Positions 10,661 to 21,735 of a stretch of 64,000 bases of DNA are shown one piece after another. The notes beneath the pieces were generated by a model, which did not search any database, was not told where the DNA came from, and saw only the letters and a list, made by a program, of their open reading frames with translations. Position numbers and translations under genes: made by a program. The DNA is taken from positions 216,351 to 280,350 of the forward strand of contig NW_005196021.1 in NCBI RefSeq assembly GCF_000372725.1, given 5' to 3'. Source of the stretch: Emiliania huxleyi CCMP1516 (Eukaryota; Haptophyta; Isochrysidales; Noelaerhabdaceae). How positions within the stretch are numbered: the stretch's first letter is position 1; every line of letters begins with the position of its first letter.

Positions 10661-13600
10661 ATGAAGCTGCGCCCGCCTGCCCCTGCCCCCCCTAAAAAGC
10701 GGGGTTGGACGCACCTCGACGCGGTGCTGCCCGCCGTGCGGCCCAAGCCGGGCGAGCGGGTACGCGCAAAATTTCAAGGCGACATCGGTGGCTTCAACTG
10801 TCCGCGCTCTGCCCCTCGCCCCTGGCCTAACCCTGCCCCGTCGGCCTGTCCCGTCCGCCTAGGTTCCGCCCCCCCCCTCGCGCAGGGTTCTCCGGGACGG
10901 TCACCGCGGTGCACGCCGACGGAAAGTGCGACATCTTTTACGAGGACGACGGCGAGTCCGAGAAGCGCGTCGCGCCCCGCTTCGTCAAGGTTCTGCTGAG
11001 CGACGAGGAGAAGGCGCGAGCCAACGACGCGCGCGCCGCGGGCCAGGAGATTCGACTCAAGCCCCAAGCGGGGAAGGCTGGAATCGAGCGAGGGCAACGC
11101 GTGCGCGCAAAATACCTGGGCGACATCGGCGGCGTCAATTGTCCGTGCCCCTCGCCCTCGCCCGCGCCCTCGCCCCATCCGCCGAACTCCGCCGACCCCC
11201 CCCCCCCCCCTCCCCAGGGTTCCCCGCGACGGTGACCGCGGTGCACGCCGACGGCAAGTGCGACGTTGCGTACGACGACGGCGACTCGGAGGAGCGCGTG
11301 GCGCCTCGCTTTGTCGTCCGTCTTCCCTCAGACCGCCCCGCCTGCGGTGCAAGACCTGAGTCTAAGCTTGGGGCCGCCCACGAGGACGGCGACTGCCTCG
11401 CGTGCCTCGGCAGGCACCGACCGCACACGTGCGGCAGGGTGCTCGGCCCGCGGAAAGCAGACGGCCGCCTGTGGCCTCAGAGGCGCCCGGAGGCCGACTC
11501 CGCCTCGCCTGCGCCCTCCCGCGGCGCCGACTCCACCTCGCTCGCGCCCTCGTCGGGCTCGCGGCTGGCAGCGGCGCAGCCACGGTTCGCGCCGGTCCCA
11601 AGAGTGCCCGCGGCGGCGGCGGCGGCGGCGGCGGCGGCACCAGCCCCGGAGCCGGAGTCGGAGTGTGCGCCCCGTCGTGGCAGAGGTAGGAGCGTGCGCG
11701 AGCGTGGCGCTGGAGGGTGGCGGGCGCATGACAGCGGCTCCCCGGCACCGGCACCGCAGTTGGCGCGAGAGAAGCGGCAGAGGACAGCGGGAAAGGGCGC
11801 GGCAGTGGTGGTGACGGAGGCGGCAGAGGCTGCGGCCCCGGCGGCGGTGGAGGCGGAGGCGGCAGGGGCTGCGGCTCCGGTGGCAGAGGCGGAGGGCTTG
11901 CGGCTGCACCTCTCGAGCAGCAGCAGCACCGGGTACAAGGGCGTGTACAAGGTCGAGAGGGGCAACTCCGGCCGCTTCCGAGCGCAGACCTATACGGGCG
12001 GGGAGACCTGTCACCTCGGCTTCTTCGACACGGCGGTGGAGGCGGCGGTGGCGTACGCGCGGGCGGTCGGGGTAGCGGCGGAGGCGGCGCCTGAGGCGGA
12101 GGAGGAGGAGGAGGAGGAGGAGGAGGAGGAGGAGGAGGCGGAGGAGGAGGAGGAGGAGGAGGAGGAGGAGGAGGAGGAGGAGGAGGAGGAAGGCGAGGAG
12201 GAGGAGGAGGAGGAAGCGCTGCTGGCGGAGGCGGAGGGGCTGAAGCTGCACTTGTCCAGCGGCAGCAGCACCGGCTACAAGGGGGTGCGCAAGCACACCC
12301 AGGCTGGCCGCTTCGTAGCGTGTCGCTACGCGGGGAGCAGGACCATCTACATCGGCGTCTTCGACTCGGCGGTTGAGGCGGCGGTGGCGTACGCGCGGGC
12401 GGTCGATGCGGCGGCGGACCCCCTGCATCTCTCGAGCAGCAACACCACCAGCTACAAGGGCGTGATAGCGGTGGAGGCGGCGGTGGAGGCGGCGGCGGCG
12501 GCGGTCGCCGAGCCTGCAGCGGCAGTGATGGCAGCGGCGGGAGCTGAGTCGGCGGACCCCGTCCCGGGAGGCAAGCGGAGCCTGGCGCGGGCGGGCATGG
12601 AGGAGGCGGCGGAGGCGGAGGGGGCGGGGGCGGCGGCGGAGCCGATGGCCGAGGATGCGCCCGGGCCCTCGACCCCGACTGCGATGGCGGAGGCGGCATC
12701 GCCAGCGGCGCCAGCAGCGGCGGCGCGAGCCGAGCCGGCGGACCCGGCCCAGAGCTCCTGGCGAAGCAAGCGGAGTCTGTCGCAGGCTGGCATGGAGGTG
12801 GCGGCGGCGGAGGCGGAAGAGGCTGCGGCCCCGGCGGTGGTGGAGGCGGAGGCGGCAGGGGCTGCGGCTCCGGTGGCAGAGGCGGAGGGCTTGCGGCTGC
12901 ACCTCTCGAGCAGCAGCAGCACCGGCTACAAGGGCGTGTACAAGGGCGAGAGGGGCAACTCCGGCCGCTTCCGAGCGCAGACCTATACGGGCGGGGTGAA
13001 CTGTCACCTCGGCTTCTTCGACACGGCGGTGGAGGCGGCGGTGGCGTACGCGCGGGCGGTCGATGTGGCGGCGGCTAAGGCGGCGGCTCGCGCGCAGCTG
13101 CGGCAGGAGCAGCGGGAGCAGCGGCCGAACTCCAGGAAGCCGAACGCGGCGGAGGCGGAGCTGCGGCGGCTCGCCAGCGATCTCCTCGCGCCTGCGCTCG
13201 GGCGGCGAGCGGCCGCCGCCTCGGGCTCTGCGGCCGGCGAGGCTGGCGAGGTCGTGGGTGGGCCGAGCAGGGCGCGCGCCGAGAAGCCGCCGATCGAGTT
13301 CTCACGGCTGAGCGCGACCGACCGTAAGCTCTGGTACGGCGCATCTGCGGCGGGCTGGCGCATTCGCGAGGCTTCTCCTGCGTCGGGCCTCGAGGGCCGC
13401 TGGACGTACCTCTCCCCGCAGGGCGAGGTCTTTCGCTCGCGCGCCGCCGCGGCGGCGGCGGCGGAGGCGGACGAGACCGCGGCGGCGGAGGCGGACGAGG
13501 CATCGGACGAGGCGGGCGCAGCGTCCGCCTTCCCGCGCGTGTCGGGTGCGCTCGAGTCGATCGGCATTTCACTCTCGAGGCAAGCCGCCGAGCTGAGCGA

Positions 13601-14132
13601 CGTCGCGGGATCCGACCTCGCCTTCTTGGGCCACATGAGCCACGCGCAGCTCCGAGCCTTGGGCGAGGAGTGCATGGCGCTGCCCGAGAGCGCCCGTGTC
13701 GACTTCCTCCGCGAGCTAGTGTGGCGGCGCGGCCAGGAGAGAGGCGGCACATCGGCTGGCCAAGAGCCGAGAGCGTTTGGCGGGCCGCCGCCGCCGCCAT
13801 CACATCAACCGGCGCCGCATTCGCTTCAGCCGCCGCCGCCGCCGCCGCCGCCGCCGCTGGGCGCCGTTCAGGTTGCCATCCCGCTGCCGTCGACGCTCGG
13901 GCCAGACGCATCGCTGGCGCTGCAGCGGTTCCAGCTACTCGGGGAGGGGAGACGCTTGGCGGTGGACGTTGGGGCCGCATTGGGCGGGCCGTACATGTTT
14001 ACTGGCCGGCAGCAGCGACACTGGGATGCCCAACAGCTGCAGCAACTTCAGTACCATCTGCAGGCACAACAGGCCCATCTGCAGTGCCACCAGTTTGACA
14101 GCAGCACCACGCAATGGCGAAGAAACGAGTAG
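10661..14132 (+). CDS. Tudor-like/AP2/MBD-like nuclear regulator
   Basis: Three exons, 10661-10787, 10886-11128 and 11218-14132, close in phase to 1094 aa. Two Tudor-like modules (about residues 28-80 and 110-157) share RVRAKxxGDIG then GTVTAVHADGKCDIFYEDDG; each is split by an intron at the same codon, so module and intron duplicated together. A CxxC-x5-HTC motif follows (DCLACLGRHRPHTC, about 170-190). Three AP2 domains come next (about 348-405, 463-521, 680-737), with STGYKGVYK, GRFRAQTYTGG and HLGFFDTAVEAAVAYARA, plus a stump of a fourth (about 524-540, SSSNTTSYKGV). A poly-Glu tract (12098-12215) separates AP2-1 and AP2-2. An MBD-like segment (about 812-864) has AAGWRIRE and TYLSPQGEVFRS. 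The tail is Pro- and Gln-rich. Likely a DNA-binding transcription or chromatin factor. Introns: one GT-AG, one GC-AG. Confidence 0.8.
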
Positions 14133-15186
14133 GTGGCGCTAGAATGCACTTTTTGAGTTGTGTAGTGTTGCGATGTTGTCGTCCTCGTCCTCGCGGTCGC
14201 GCGGCTTTATACATGAAATGTTACATGTTTGGCTTTCTCTTTAAAAAATTACCCGCCTCGGTAGACGCAAGACGGCAGTCGGCACCGACTCTCTCTCAGA
14301 CCTCTCTGGTCTCTGAAATGTGAAAACGCCTCAAGACGCAAGTCTTCATTTACCGCTTCAAGAGCGACAAGACCCCGGCCTCCCCGCCGCCCCTCCCTCC
14401 CGCGGTCCCGCCGCCGCCGCCGCGCACCCAGATGGCAGAGATGCTGAGACACAGATGCTGAGATAAGCCTCTCGGGTGGCCCAGGAGGCCCGCACCGCCT
14501 CGCGCTCCCCTGCAGCCTCGCCCCGACCCCTCCCTGACCGCCCCCGAAAGCGAAGCCCGCGCCCTGCGCGGAGACGATTCTGAGTTTCTGACTCCGACCC
14601 CAGCGCAGGCCCTAGGCGGCCAGCCATGATATCTAGCTCCGTGTCGCGTGTGTGCTGGCGTCCGGAGACCGGACCCCCCTGGGTTTGCACGTGACAAGTA
14701 CACACGTCGAGACAGTCACACACAACGCCCAACCGCCTGCAGTAATCTACCCAGAGAGCAAGCTATCCTTACTGTACTTACCGTACCAGATTTCAGTGAG
14801 GCAGTGCGCGCGGGCAACCCGGCTCCTGCTGAACAAGCTCCTCTTGTAGCTCGATCGGTCGCACCGCCACCACCGCCGACGTCTCCCAGGGAGACGATGG
14901 AGAGGGGGGACGACACTGCTTCAGCAGCGTGCACCTCGATCCTGAGTGAGACTGTCGGTTGGTTGTGTATGACCCCCCCCCAATCAATGAACACACCAGT
15001 GAGGGAGGGCGAGACGATCGAGGGGTCCCGTACCATGCGGAATCGACCCTATCCAGTGCTCAAGTACCAGAATCGAGAATAGAACGAGAATTTCGAGAAA
15101 TGTCGAGTTTTGAGGTAAGTTGTGATGTGTATGTGTGCCTTTTGAGCGCGCGGGTTTTCACGCGGATGCACTCTATCGCACGCCTG
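14133..15186. other. intergenic with dispersed repeat
   Basis: No gene recognised. 14894-15073 is a dispersed repeat with relatives at 15718-15862 and, inverted, at 63899-64000 (landmarks cacaccagtgagggagggcg and ggggtcccgtacca). Confidence 0.5.
14894..15073 (+). repeat. dispersed repeat D, copy 1
   Basis: Shares ggggggacgacactgct, a poly-C run, aatgaacacaccagtgaggg and cggaatcgaccctatcca with 15718-15862; the last two blocks recur inverted at the window's right end. Non-coding. Confidence 0.7.
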
Positions 15187-15510
15187 GCGGAGGTTGGAGA
15201 TCGTCGCGAGCGGGTTGGTGCGCTTCTTGGCCGGCTTGCCGGCGGAGGCGGACTGCTCGACGTCGACGTTGATGTCGTCGACGTCGGCGCGCGGGGTGGC
15301 CATCGTCGTGCCGGAGGTCATGCGTCGTGCGTCCTTTCGGGCTTGCGAGTTTGCGACTTGGTGGGCACGTTCTGATATTCCTTGGCGGCGTTCGGTCCCC
15401 CCCGTGCTCCCGTCTTTGGCGCCATCTCCGATGGCGACGCGACGCGGCTCGCGGCAGACTGCCCGCTCCGTCCCAGGCTATACTTGCTTGATTTGATACC
15501 CTCCCACCCA
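15187..15510 (-). pseudogene. inverted copy of the 5' end of the SHOCT-protein gene
   Basis: Reverse complement of about 51838-52160 with only small differences (for example a 3-base insertion in ctatacttgcttgattt). It covers the upstream region and the first roughly 45 codons (ADVDDINVDVEQSASAGK) of the gene at 52026 and then stops, so it is a truncated duplicate. Confidence 0.8.
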
Positions 15511-15720
15511 GTGAGTGAGTGTGCCGGCGGCGCGTCGAGGAAGGGAGGGGATGGCCTTGGACTTGGCCACCATCGCCGCGCCGCCCGCCCGCGACGAGAC
15601 GCCCGCGAGGCCGGGGCCGGCGAAGGAGAGTGCAGCCGTGCTGGAGAGGGCGGCTAGCATCTCTTGGTTGTTGTTATGGGCTGCTGGCAATTTGGGCTTA
15701 CAAACCATCGCCGTCGGGGA
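15511..15720 (-). pseudogene. partial copy of light-harvesting gene exon 1
   Basis: Minus strand reads [20 protein letters not shown] and MVAKSKAIP, nearly the plastid-targeting N-terminus of the gene at 49505, then breaks off near codon 40. It joins directly to the SHOCT-gene fragment, an arrangement also present at 51180-52160 but with about 480 bp in between there. Confidence 0.75.
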
Positions 15721-15862
15721 GAGGGGGGACGACACTGCTTTGGCAGCGTGCACCTCGATCCTGTACCGTGTTTGTTATGACCCCCCCCAATGAACACACC
15801 AGTGAGGGAGGGCGAGACGATCGAGGGGTCCCGTACCACGCGGAATCGACCCTATCCACTAG
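15718..15862 (+). repeat. dispersed repeat D, copy 2
   Basis: Same repeat as 14894-15073, in the same orientation, lacking the middle gagactgtcggttggttg segment. Confidence 0.7.
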
Positions 15863-16311
15863 CTAGTGGTTCTTTGTGGGGGTGGTCGGCGACTACACTC
15901 TCTACGGCTCTCTGCCGGGGTCGCGTCCTCTCCACTAAAAGCCGTAACGCCAAGTGGCGATGAAGTAAAACGGGACTGGATAGCCGAAGCCGTCGGTCCG
16001 CACACCGCGCGGGGGATCTCGTCGGCCGTCCCTAGCCGGCTAGCGCCTAAAGCCGTATATGGTATAAGGGTCGTCCTTCTCTCTATAGGCGTCTAGCACG
16101 AGCGTCTAGGCGCAATCGTGGCCAATGCGAATCCCTGCACTGCGATTGACGAGAGCGCACACAACAAAACATACATACATGTTTGTTGGCAGAGCAGAAA
16201 AACGTAATGACCGAGAGAGGCGGCGGAGCGCGCGACGGACGATGGGTGAAGCGCACATACAACAACATGTACATGTGCATGCACATGCAACTCGATCTGA
16301 AGACCGACTCG
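15863..16311. other. no gene seen
   Basis: Unique-looking sequence without a convincing frame. I find no tRNA or other RNA signature I can name. Confidence 0.4.
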
Positions 16312-16953
16312 TCAGTCCTCCCAGGGCTCGACAGAGCTTTGGGCCTCTGCCACGGGCGTGCCGGGCTTGGAGCTCTCCTTGAAGAAGGTTCCGGTCGCGG
16401 CGCCACCACCAATCTCGCCAAACAGCAGCCTCACCGCGACCGTGGCGCCAAGCGCTGGCGTCTTGGGCTCGCGCGTGCTGTAATCGGCAGCGGTCCCGGC
16501 GATCTCTGTGCGACAGAAGCCCGGCGAGCAAGCATTCACCCGCACGCGAACCCTCCGAGCCAGCAGCCGGGTGTAGGAGTTGACGCCCGCCTTGCTCAGA
16601 GCGTATATGGGCGTCTCACCGGCACCGTGCGGATGTGCGGCGGCCCGTACGCAGAGTTTTGCCAATGTGGAGCGCAACGAGGCGACATCACTGGCGCCGT
16701 CGAGGGCAGCCCGGTCAATAGCGCTCAGCGCGCGAGCCGCCCGCAGGCCGGCGCCGGAGGAGAGGTTGATGATTTGCGAGTCGGGGCCGCCCATGATCCG
16801 AAGGAACGCGCGCGTGATATCGACAAGGCCGTCAAAGTTGACCAGCAGAGTGGGCTCCACGATGTCGGCGAGGCGGCAGCCTCTCCTGCCGCGCGAGGAC
16901 CCGGTGATGAGCACGACATATACGTTAGCGCGGTTTGCCCCAGTGAGATACAA
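16312..16953 (-). pseudogene. short-chain dehydrogenase (carbonyl-reductase-like) remnant
   Basis: The C-terminal two thirds of an SDR are clear: NFDGLVDITRAFL (NAG-equivalent region), IINLSSGAG with the catalytic Ser strand, the active-site pair in YALSKAGVNSYTR (YxxxK), then ACSPGFCRTEIAG and TGTFFKESSKP, as in carbonyl reductases. The N-terminus is wrong: a TGxxxG-like piece (VLITGSSRG) runs straight into ADIVEPTLLVNFD, so about 60 residues of the Rossmann fold are missing, and no ATG opens the frame. Either an exon is lost or this is a pseudogene. If functional it would reduce carbonyls with NADPH. Confidence 0.65.
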
Positions 16954-17228
16954 GTGTATGACGCGAGGCGAGAAGAAGAAGAAAACAACCTGGCCTCCTT
17001 CCTAACTTTTTCCTTTTTCAGTGTATTTACGTACATTCCCGGAGGAGGACTGCTACGGGGTATTTTAGCCCTCGGGGGCGTCTCGCGTCTGGCACGCCCC
17101 CTCCCCGCGACCCCGCTCACAAATAAATAATAAATAAAACGGGCAAACTCTGAGACGAGATGGGATTTAGGGACATGTGTCCCCGCCCTGCACGATCTTG
17201 GTGTGAGGGATCTTCAATCCGTGTCCCC

Positions 17229-17520
17229 TCACCCCTCGTCACAACCCGACACGGAAGAGCGGCAAGAGTTGGGGCTGCGGCTACGGCTGCGGCTATGAGA
17301 GGGGCCGGGGTCGCGGGAGAGCCGCTGCGCCGCGTGGACGCGCCTACACCGCTCTTGCTCCGCTCGCCACCTCTCGCAAAGGTCCAAAGCCATAGCCACC
17401 ACCTCCTCCGGCAAGTCCTTTCGCCGTATCTCGCCGTCCCTCCACGCCTGGAAGAGCTCGTCGTCATAGCCGTATTGCATCACAGCCTGCTGAACTGCGT
17501 CGTGTACCGGTGTACGCACC
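17229..17520 (-). CDS. small unknown exon or gene with RS-like tail
   Basis: Frame of about 96 codons opening right after a CTAG that could be an acceptor (no ATG at its 5' end). It encodes TPVHDAVQQAVMQYGYDDEL and FQAWRDGEIRRKDLPEEV, an amphipathic helical stretch, then an Arg/Ser tail (SHSRSRSRSP). The amino-acid mix looks coding and the opposite frame does not. Probably the last exon of a gene whose start I cannot place. Function unknown. Confidence 0.4.
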
Positions 17521-17759
17521 TAGGTGCTAGGCGATTCCTATTTATCTCTCGCGTCGCAGTCGTCGGCTCTCGCCCACTCTCGCAGCGACCTTCATGCCTC
17601 TCCACTCTCGCAGAGAGAGAGCAGAGACACGCCGTTTTATACACTGTCGTTGCATTTGGGAGAGATGGGTAGCTCCGTGGTGCGTGGACCAAGCGAGCCA
17701 AGACCAAGAGCAGCAGAAAACGTAAAACGAACTCGAGTCTCACGCGTCACTCTCACGCG

Positions 17760-18170
17760 TCACCCTCCGCTCACCGGAGGCAGCACCGCGAGCTCGTCGC
17801 CCTCTGCCATCGGCTCGGTGCCGGTGACGTAGTCTGCTCGGGCGGGGTGCGGGTCCGTGAGTCGCTGCGCAACACAGAGAGGCGCGGCCCGCGCGTGGCA
17901 TGAGCTGGAGGGAGTGGGTGCGCGCACCGCCGTTGCGAGCGAGCGCACAGCCGGGAAGGAGATCCGCCAGGCCAGGGAAGCGATCGGCGAGCAGCCTCCG
18001 GAGGTCGTCTGTGGTGGCGCCGCTGTCTACGTCGAGGCGCTCCTCGCTCGTGCCCGCTGCGCAGCGGCGGGCGGAAGAGTGGCGCGCGAGTGTGTGGGTG
18101 TGGGGGGTTCGGGCGTCCGCACGGCGCCTCGCTCGCGAGCCGACGCGAAGAGGCAGACCTTGACCCGCAT
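17760..18170 (-). CDS. MOCS2A: molybdopterin synthase sulfur-carrier subunit (MoaD/MOCS2A)
   Basis: Small ubiquitin-fold protein whose C-terminal Gly-Gly is thiocarboxylated to donate sulfur to precursor Z in molybdenum-cofactor synthesis; its partner is MoaE, not in this window. Exons 18170-18128, 18056-17931 and 17833-17760 splice in phase to exactly 80 aa: VCLFASARERAGTSEERLDV, then DLRRLLADRFPGL, ALARNDYVTGTEPM, and the diagnostic end GDELAVLPPVSGG. Length and ending match the family. Both introns begin with GC (GAG|GCGCC and AACG|GCGGT) and end with AG. The start lies 173 bp from that of the divergent MFS gene. Confidence 0.93.
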
Positions 18171-18342
18171 ATCCACATACACACACATAGACACATTTCG
18201 TCGCACAAAAAAATGCAATTTTTCGCGAAGGGATGGAGATTGAAAAGCTACACGAGAGAGAGAGATAAAAGAAAAAAGAAACCTTCGGGGCACGCTTGCC
18301 GCGGCATTTGGCTTACACACAGCCGAGCAGCTATCACGAGGG

Positions 18343-20346
18343 ATGCAGCTCCGGCACGCCCAGATACAAGGGAGCCTCCCAGATGCCAGCGAGCATCAGA
18401 GCCGCTGGGAGTGCGTCCCGCTCATCCTGCTGCTCGGCGCCGGCTCGCACGCCGCTGTCCAGTCCATCGGCGCCCTCGAGCCAGAGCTGCACTCACGTGG
18501 CGTGGCTCCGGTCGTCTTCTCTCTGATCGCGCTGGCGCCGCACGCCTTCTCGCTGCTGATGCCCACGGTGTGGGGCGATGCCTTCACGCGCTGCGAGCCC
18601 GCCGCCATCCTACTCGCGCCTGGCCTGCTCGTCGGCGGGCAGGCGACGATCCTGCTCGGGCTGCTGCAGCGGGGCCCTCTGAGCCTCGCGCTGCTCTGCC
18701 TCGGCTTCGCGGCCTTCTCCGCCTCGCGCGCCGGCATCGCCGTGGTGCAGTACGCGGTGCTCGCGCGCTGCCTCCACTTCTCCAAGCTCGTCTTCGGTCT
18801 CTGCGCCACCACCGTCACCACACATGCCATCGGCGCCGCCGTCCAGCTGCTCGTCCCGCAGCTGCTCAAGCGCGGCGGACTGCAGGCGGTGGAATTCGCG
18901 CTGCTGCTGCCCGCTCTCGCCGGCCTCATCTCCGGCGTCGCCCTATGCGTCCGCCTGCCGCCGCCGCCGCCACCGCCGCCGCCGCCGACCCCCGAGGAGC
19001 CTTCGTCACTCGGCAGCTGCTCTGCGCTGCCCCTCCACCCGGCTCCAGAGGGCGCCACGCGTCCACCGCCCGCCCTGCACGCGCACAGGCGTTTTCACGG
19101 TCCGGTGCACCGGCTGCGGCGCCCTCATCCCGCGCGGCTCCGCCTTCGCCGTCCAGTGCCTCGGCTGCGAGCGGGCAGCGCGTGCGAGGTGGAGGGCGAG
19201 GAGAGCCATCCTGCTGCTCGCCGTCTGGCGCCCTCCTCGCCTCCGCCCGCTGCCTCCCGCCCCTCGCCCGCCCCTCCGCCGCCTGCACGCTTCGCCCCCC
19301 CCCCGCCCTCGGTCAGCTCCGGAGCCGCTCCCTCCACCCGCCCCACCTGCCCCACCTGCCCCCTCCCTCCGACCCTCCGCCCCTCGCAGGCGATCCTTCA
19401 CGCTCGGCCCGCTCCACTCCTTCGCCTCGCTCACGAACGGGCTGCTGCAGTCGCAAGGGCTCACGCCGCGCGACGCTGGCGCGCTCGTCGCCTTCAACAA
19501 GATGGCAGCCCTCCTCGTCCTCCCGCCCCTCGCCCTCGCCTGCGCCGCCGCCACAGAGCCCGCCGCCGCCGCGTCACGCGCGACGCTGATGCTCTGCGCC
19601 ACCACGCTGCTGATGGCGACCTGCGGCGCGGTGCCGCTGCTGCTGCTCGAGGGCGGCGGCTCGTGGGCGGAGCTGCAGCCCGGGAGGGGGATCACTCTCG
19701 CTTGGTGGGTCTCGCGCGCCGCTACTCTCAGCCTCGCCGCCGGCGCCACCGCCGCGCCGCCGCTGCTACACGCGCTGGTGAGGCGGACACACACTCGCCC
19801 TACCGATCGCAAGCGCCGCCGCGATGCCCGCCCTCGTCTGCCCGCCCTCGTCCGCTCCCGCAGGTGCCCCTCATCGTCGGCGCACGCGCCGTCCCGCGCG
19901 TGTACGGCGTGCTCGAGTCGTGCTACATCGCAGGCCTCACTGTGTCCGGCCTGCTGATGGGCGCGGCGCGGCAGTGGGCAGGCGGGTACCGAGGCGCCCT
20001 CTGGCTGCTCGCGCTCGTCCTCCTCCTCTCTGTCGCCGTCTGCGCCGCGCTGCGCCGCATCGTCCGCCTGCAGCAAGCCGCCGCCGAGCGAGAAGGCGCG
20101 CGCCGCCACCCGCTCCGGCAAGGCGGCCGCGACCTCGAGTTGCCGGAGCGGACATCAGAGCGGACCGCCTCGCTCGACGACACGCGCCGCGCGCTCCACG
20201 TGGCCTTGCTGCCGCCGTCGCCGACGCGCGAGCTCTGGCAGTCTGCGGGCCGCCGCGCCTCCTCCCTCGACTCGCCCTCCCGCCGCGCAGCCTCGATGGA
20301 GGCGCGCGCTCTCATCGGCCGGTCGCAGTCCATGCTCGCCGCATAA
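18343..20346 (+). CDS. major facilitator superfamily transporter
   Basis: Starts at the ATG at 18343. Exon 1 (to about 18990-19045) encodes about six membrane helices (for example VPLILLLGAGSHAAVQSIG, LLAPGLLVGGQATILLGLL, QAVEFALLLPALAGLISG). Exon 2 19390-19777 (SFTLGPLHSFASLTNGLL; ATLMLCATTLLMATCGAVPL) and exon 3 19864-20346 (VPLIVGARAVPRVYGVLES, CYIAGLTVSGLLMG) close in phase. The tail is cytoplasmic-looking and Ser/Arg-rich. The layout and YGVLESCYIAGLTVSGLLMG resemble MFSD1-like proteins (weak). The donor of intron 1 lies in a Pro-codon-rich stretch and was not fixed. Substrate unknown. Confidence 0.7.
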   Translation: MQLRHAQIQGSLPDASEHQSRWECVPLILLLGAGSHAAVQSIGALEPELHSRGVAPVVFSLIALAPHAFSLLMPTVWGDAFTRCEPAAILLAPGLLVGGQATILLGLLQRGPLSLALLCLGFAAFSASRAGIAVVQYAVLARCLHFSKLVFGLCATTVTTHAIGAAVQLLVPQLLKRGGLQAVEFALLLPALAGLISGVALCVRLPPPPPPPPPPTPEEPSSLGSCSALPLHPAPEGATRPPPALHAHRRFHGPVHRLRRPHPARLRLRRPVPRLRAGSACEVEGEESHPAARRLAPSSPPPAASRPSPAPPPPARFAPPPPSVSSGAAPSTRPTCPTCPLPPTLRPSQAILHARPAPLLRLAHERAAAVARAHAARRWRARRLQQDGSPPRPPAPRPRLRRRHRARRRRVTRDADALRHHAADGDLRRGAAAAARGRRLVGGAAAREGDHSRLVGLARRYSQPRRRRHRRAAAATRAGEADTHSPYRSQAPPRCPPSSARPRPLPQVPLIVGARAVPRVYGVLESCYIAGLTVSGLLMGAARQWAGGYRGALWLLALVLLLSVAVCAALRRIVRLQQAAAEREGARRHPLRQGGRDLELPERTSERTASLDDTRRALHVALLPPSPTRELWQSAGRRASSLDSPSRRAASMEARALIGRSQSMLAA

Positions 20347-21395
20347 GAGGTGTCCGCCGCACACACGCCCTCGCGTGTCGAGGGCCGTGGGCGAAGAGGC
20401 ACGGCGCGATACTAGTACTACTCCCCCCCCCGTTCTCAGCAGTCCGCGTCACCCCGTCAGAGAGTACTACTCCCTCTCCAATACCAGTGCATGCCCATGT
20501 GCGATTACCCACTTGGTCCTTTCACTAGACTTGACACTTGTTCCTGGAAGTTTCTTGCAAACCTCGTCTCGCGAGGCGCTTAGAGACTTCCCTGCCTTCG
20601 GGCCCCGTCGCCTTCGGGCACCACGCACTCTCACACGCCAATACACGCGCGGCCGGCGCCCCTCATGCCCTTCCCCACGCACACCGCGTGAAAACTGCGC
20701 GTACGTCCCCGCGCGCACGCAAACACACGCCCAGCGCCCAGAAGCCTGTGTCATGTGCGTCTGCCCTGTGCTGGCACCCCATGGCTGCGCCAGCCGCCCG
20801 CACCAGCCACGCGCCTCTCGCACCATCAGAGCTAGCCGCACGACCACTCACGCCGCGACGCGCGCGCCGCAGTGAACCTCACTGACAGTCTACGCCCTTT
20901 GCCAGGCGCCTACACACTGTTTCAGGCATCATGCCCTACCAGAGCGCGCCGCGCCCGGCACGACGCAGCTCCAACGCGCGAGGCGCGCGCGGCGGCACGC
21001 CGCGCGCGGCGGCCGCCGCGCACGCGCCCCGCCATCCGACCAGATCTGCACAGCCTGCCAGCAGGCAATGCAGCAGACCTGCTGGACACTCAGCACACAC
21101 GCACGCTCGCGCCGCCCACTCACTGCACGGCTGACTGCACCCCGCGACAGCTCCGTTCCACCAGGCGAGGCGCGCTGGCTCGCCGCGCGCGCGCGCGCGC
21201 TCCCAGGCGGCTCGGCCAAGAATGCTTCACCTCCCCACGCCTGTGGCTGTGCAGAGTGCCCTCTGACTCTATGCGACAATACGTCGAGGTCTGCGCCGCC
21301 CGCGGCGCGAGCAAGCAGGAGCATCCCCCCTTCCCCCCTAACCCACATGCCATACTCACAAACAGCCGAACCCCCCCTACCAACATTGTACCGAA
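20347..21395. other. no gene seen
   Basis: Cys/His/Arg-rich short ORFs only, typical of GC-rich non-coding sequence. Confidence 0.4.
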
Positions 21396-21399
21396 CCCT

Positions 21400-21735
21400 T
21401 GCCTCACCTCTCACCCCTCACCCCTCACCTCACCCTTCACCATCTCCCTCTCTCCTCATCCCCTCCCCCCTACCCCCTCACCCCTCACCCCTCACCTCCT
21501 CACCCCCCATCCCTCTCACCCCTCACCCCTCACCCCCTCACCCCTCAATCCTCACCCCTCACTCCTCACCCCTCACCCCCCACCCCCCACCCCCCACCCC
21601 TCACCCCTCACCCCTCACCCCCCGCCCCTCACCCCTCACCCCTCACTCCTCACCATTCACCCCTCACCCCCCCTTCTCACCCCTCACCCCTCACCTCTCA
21701 CCCCTCACCCCTCACCCCTCCTCACCCCTTCCCAC
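21400..21735. repeat. (acccctc)n minisatellite
   Basis: About 330 bp of a 7-base unit acccctc with frequent drop-outs; it keeps all three plus-strand frames open without encoding a plausible protein. Confidence 0.85.

Noticed and set aside
11328..13007. Long minus-strand ORFs (500+ codons) opposite the AP2 gene
   Set aside because: They are Pro/Arg/Leu low-complexity shadows of the GC-rich sense gene; the plus strand has real AP2 domains.
19085..19190. CxxC...CxxC pattern (VRCTGCGALIPRG, VQCLGC) between MFS exons 1 and 2
   Set aside because: It could be a zinc ribbon, but it lies in a probable intron in a frame that does not join exon 1 convincingly; likely chance in GC-rich sequence.
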